From the NCBI GenBank assembly GCA_030840665.1, contig JAVEEB010000014.1, positions 1 to 6,014 of the forward strand: 6,014 nt of DNA, written 5' to 3'. Numbering within the stretch: position 1 is the stretch's first letter; the number at the start of each line of letters is the position of its first letter. The position numbers and the translations under genes are program-made. Under the pieces are notes generated by a model that saw only the letters and a program-made list of their open reading frames with translations, did not search any database and was not told where the DNA came from. This DNA is from Frankiaceae bacterium (GTDB taxonomy: Bacteria > Actinomycetota > Actinomycetes > JAVEEB01). Shown piece by piece: positions 6,012-6,014 of the stretch.

Positions 6012-6014
6012 CCC

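Overview
The window comes from a high-GC bacterium, most likely an actinobacterium. Base composition looks close to two-thirds G+C by eye, and codons nearly always end in G or C. Two genes appear to start with GTG. The transporter ATPase and its binding lipoprotein resemble those of actinobacterial sugar-uptake operons. I cannot name a genus from the sequence.

Layout. On the minus strand, from position 844 to the left edge, lies the first 281 codons of a ROK-family transcriptional regulator, cut off by the window. A divergent intergenic region (845-1046) follows. It holds repeated CAAAC-type elements, a plausible sigma-70-like promoter, an inverted repeat in the presumed leader and a ribosome binding site. 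From 1047 to 5977 a four-gene operon runs on the plus strand: a Gfo/Idh/MocA-family NAD(P)-dependent oxidoreductase, a two-domain sugar ABC ATPase of the RbsA/MglA (CUT2) type, an RbsC-type permease and an RbsB-type substrate-binding lipoprotein. The first three genes are joined by 4-bp ATGA overlaps. The binding protein comes after an 82-nt gap with its own Shine-Dalgarno sequence. The window ends in a run of 22 G followed by CCC. This may be an assembly or sequencing artefact, or part of a natural GC-rich structure.

Working model. The binding lipoprotein captures a sugar or polyol outside the membrane, the permease and ATPase import it, and the oxidoreductase probably performs an early oxidation of the imported compound. 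The divergent ROK protein is the obvious candidate local regulator, probably responding to the same compound or a derivative. The substrate cannot be read from the sequence. Several positions that contact ribose in E. coli RbsB are changed here, so ribose should not be assumed. This is a recognisable type of catabolic uptake locus. I see no mobile element, CRISPR array, RNA gene or clearly novel system. The points most worth following up are the regulatory DNA, the altered binding pocket and the poly-G end.
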